A stretch of DNA of 64,000 nt, from contig OZ037839.1 in the NCBI GenBank assembly GCA_964035575.1, positions 930,001 through 994,000 of the forward strand. Reading direction: 5' to 3'. This document shows positions 63,681 to 64,000 of the stretch, one piece after another. Numbering within the stretch: position 1 is the stretch's first letter; every line of letters starts with the position of its first letter. The stretch comes from Rhynchopus sp. YZ270_cl-10 (taxonomy: Eukaryota > Euglenozoa > Diplonemea > Diplonemida > Diplonemidae). The translations under genes were made by a program, and so were the position numbers. The notes under the pieces are model-generated. The model ran no database searches. It was not told where the DNA came from and saw only the letters and a list, made by a program, of their open reading frames with translations.

Positions 63681-64000
63681 AGAGGAGCCAAGTGCTCCGT
63701 GAGATTAGAGATTTGTGGAAAAATGAAGAATTGTTAGAAAACTCTGCCAAGTGGGTTCGTAGTGGGCAATGGAGAGGACAGAGATAGAGGGTGTGTGGAG
63801 TGGAGTGCATCCTCGGGTGTCTGCACACACAAAAAGGAACTAATAGAGGAAAAATGCTCGAGAGACTCGTTCCTCTTTGCTTGTTGCTCAAAAGACTATA
63901 AACGGGGGGGAATATCTATTTATTCGACTTTTTATACAGTAGTTTTATTTTGCGATAATTTCACGCTAATTTTCGATGCGAGTGCGGTTAATTTGCCGAG
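63681..64000. other. Gene-less end of the window
   Basis: At 63850-63900 a stretch (GCTCGAGAGACTCGTTCCTC) matches the LRR far-upstream block of 42566-42600. It is inverted relative to the copy at 63500-63545, so the LRR upstream DNA is itself folded back here. Nothing else is recognised. Confidence 0.5.

Noticed and set aside
1-64000. tRNA and rRNA genes
   Set aside because: I looked for GGTTCGAxTCC-type T-loops with matching arms and for conserved rRNA cores and found none that I could support.

Overview
The window comes from a unicellular eukaryote. Three distinct genes are interrupted by GT-AG introns that all start GTATG. The gene content is eukaryotic: an eEF2 paralogue with a diphthamide-loop sequence, a DEDDy exonuclease, an XK-related-like membrane protein, an EGF plus beta-propeller secreted protein, and WD40 and BspA-type LRR proteins. 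Between genes lie dense homopolymers, foldback repeats and transposon debris. I cannot name the species. Pyrimidine-tract/AG signals just upstream of several start codons would fit either 5'-UTR introns or spliced-leader trans-splicing, but this is not proven. A 200-bp run of N at 48828-49027 is an assembly gap.

Layout. 0-11 kb (mostly minus strand): a helical-repeat protein, a frameshifted Ubl-LRR gene and two Ubl-WD40 paralogues, with repeat-rich spacers and a 717-bp inverted-repeat element carrying a 6-bp target duplication. 11-16 kb: a large palindrome around a poly(A)-tailed retroelement piece, and a small foldback element. 16.4-18 kb: a two-exon secreted EGF/beta-propeller protein. 18-35 kb: almost all mobile or repetitive DNA. 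It holds an 8-bp satellite, a 2.2-kb inverted-repeat element with a smaller foldback element inserted in one arm, a tyrosine-recombinase transposon with inverted arms, and a deleted relative of that transposon. 35-47 kb: three Ubl-LRR genes (one split by a 603-bp insertion) and an eEF2-like gene, all minus strand. 47-55 kb: repeats, the gap, a DEDDy exonuclease gene, a foldback element and a membrane-protein gene. 55-63.7 kb (plus strand): two tandem Ubl-LRR genes and a second eEF2-like gene, mirroring the 42-47 kb block.

Two themes stand out. The first is a gene family in which a similar short ubiquitin-like N-terminal segment is joined to either LRR or WD40 repeats. It expands by tandem and inverted duplication and decays by frameshift, truncation and insertion. 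The second is a set of foldback elements whose interiors are arrays of a short palindromic word that also forms part of the element's own termini. Three of them have exact 6-bp target duplications, and one has an unoccupied site preserved within this window.

The eEF2-like gene present in both mirrored arms looks like a pseudo-GTPase: the P-loop lysine is arginine and the DxxG motif is gone, while the NKxD motif and the diphthamide loop are kept.
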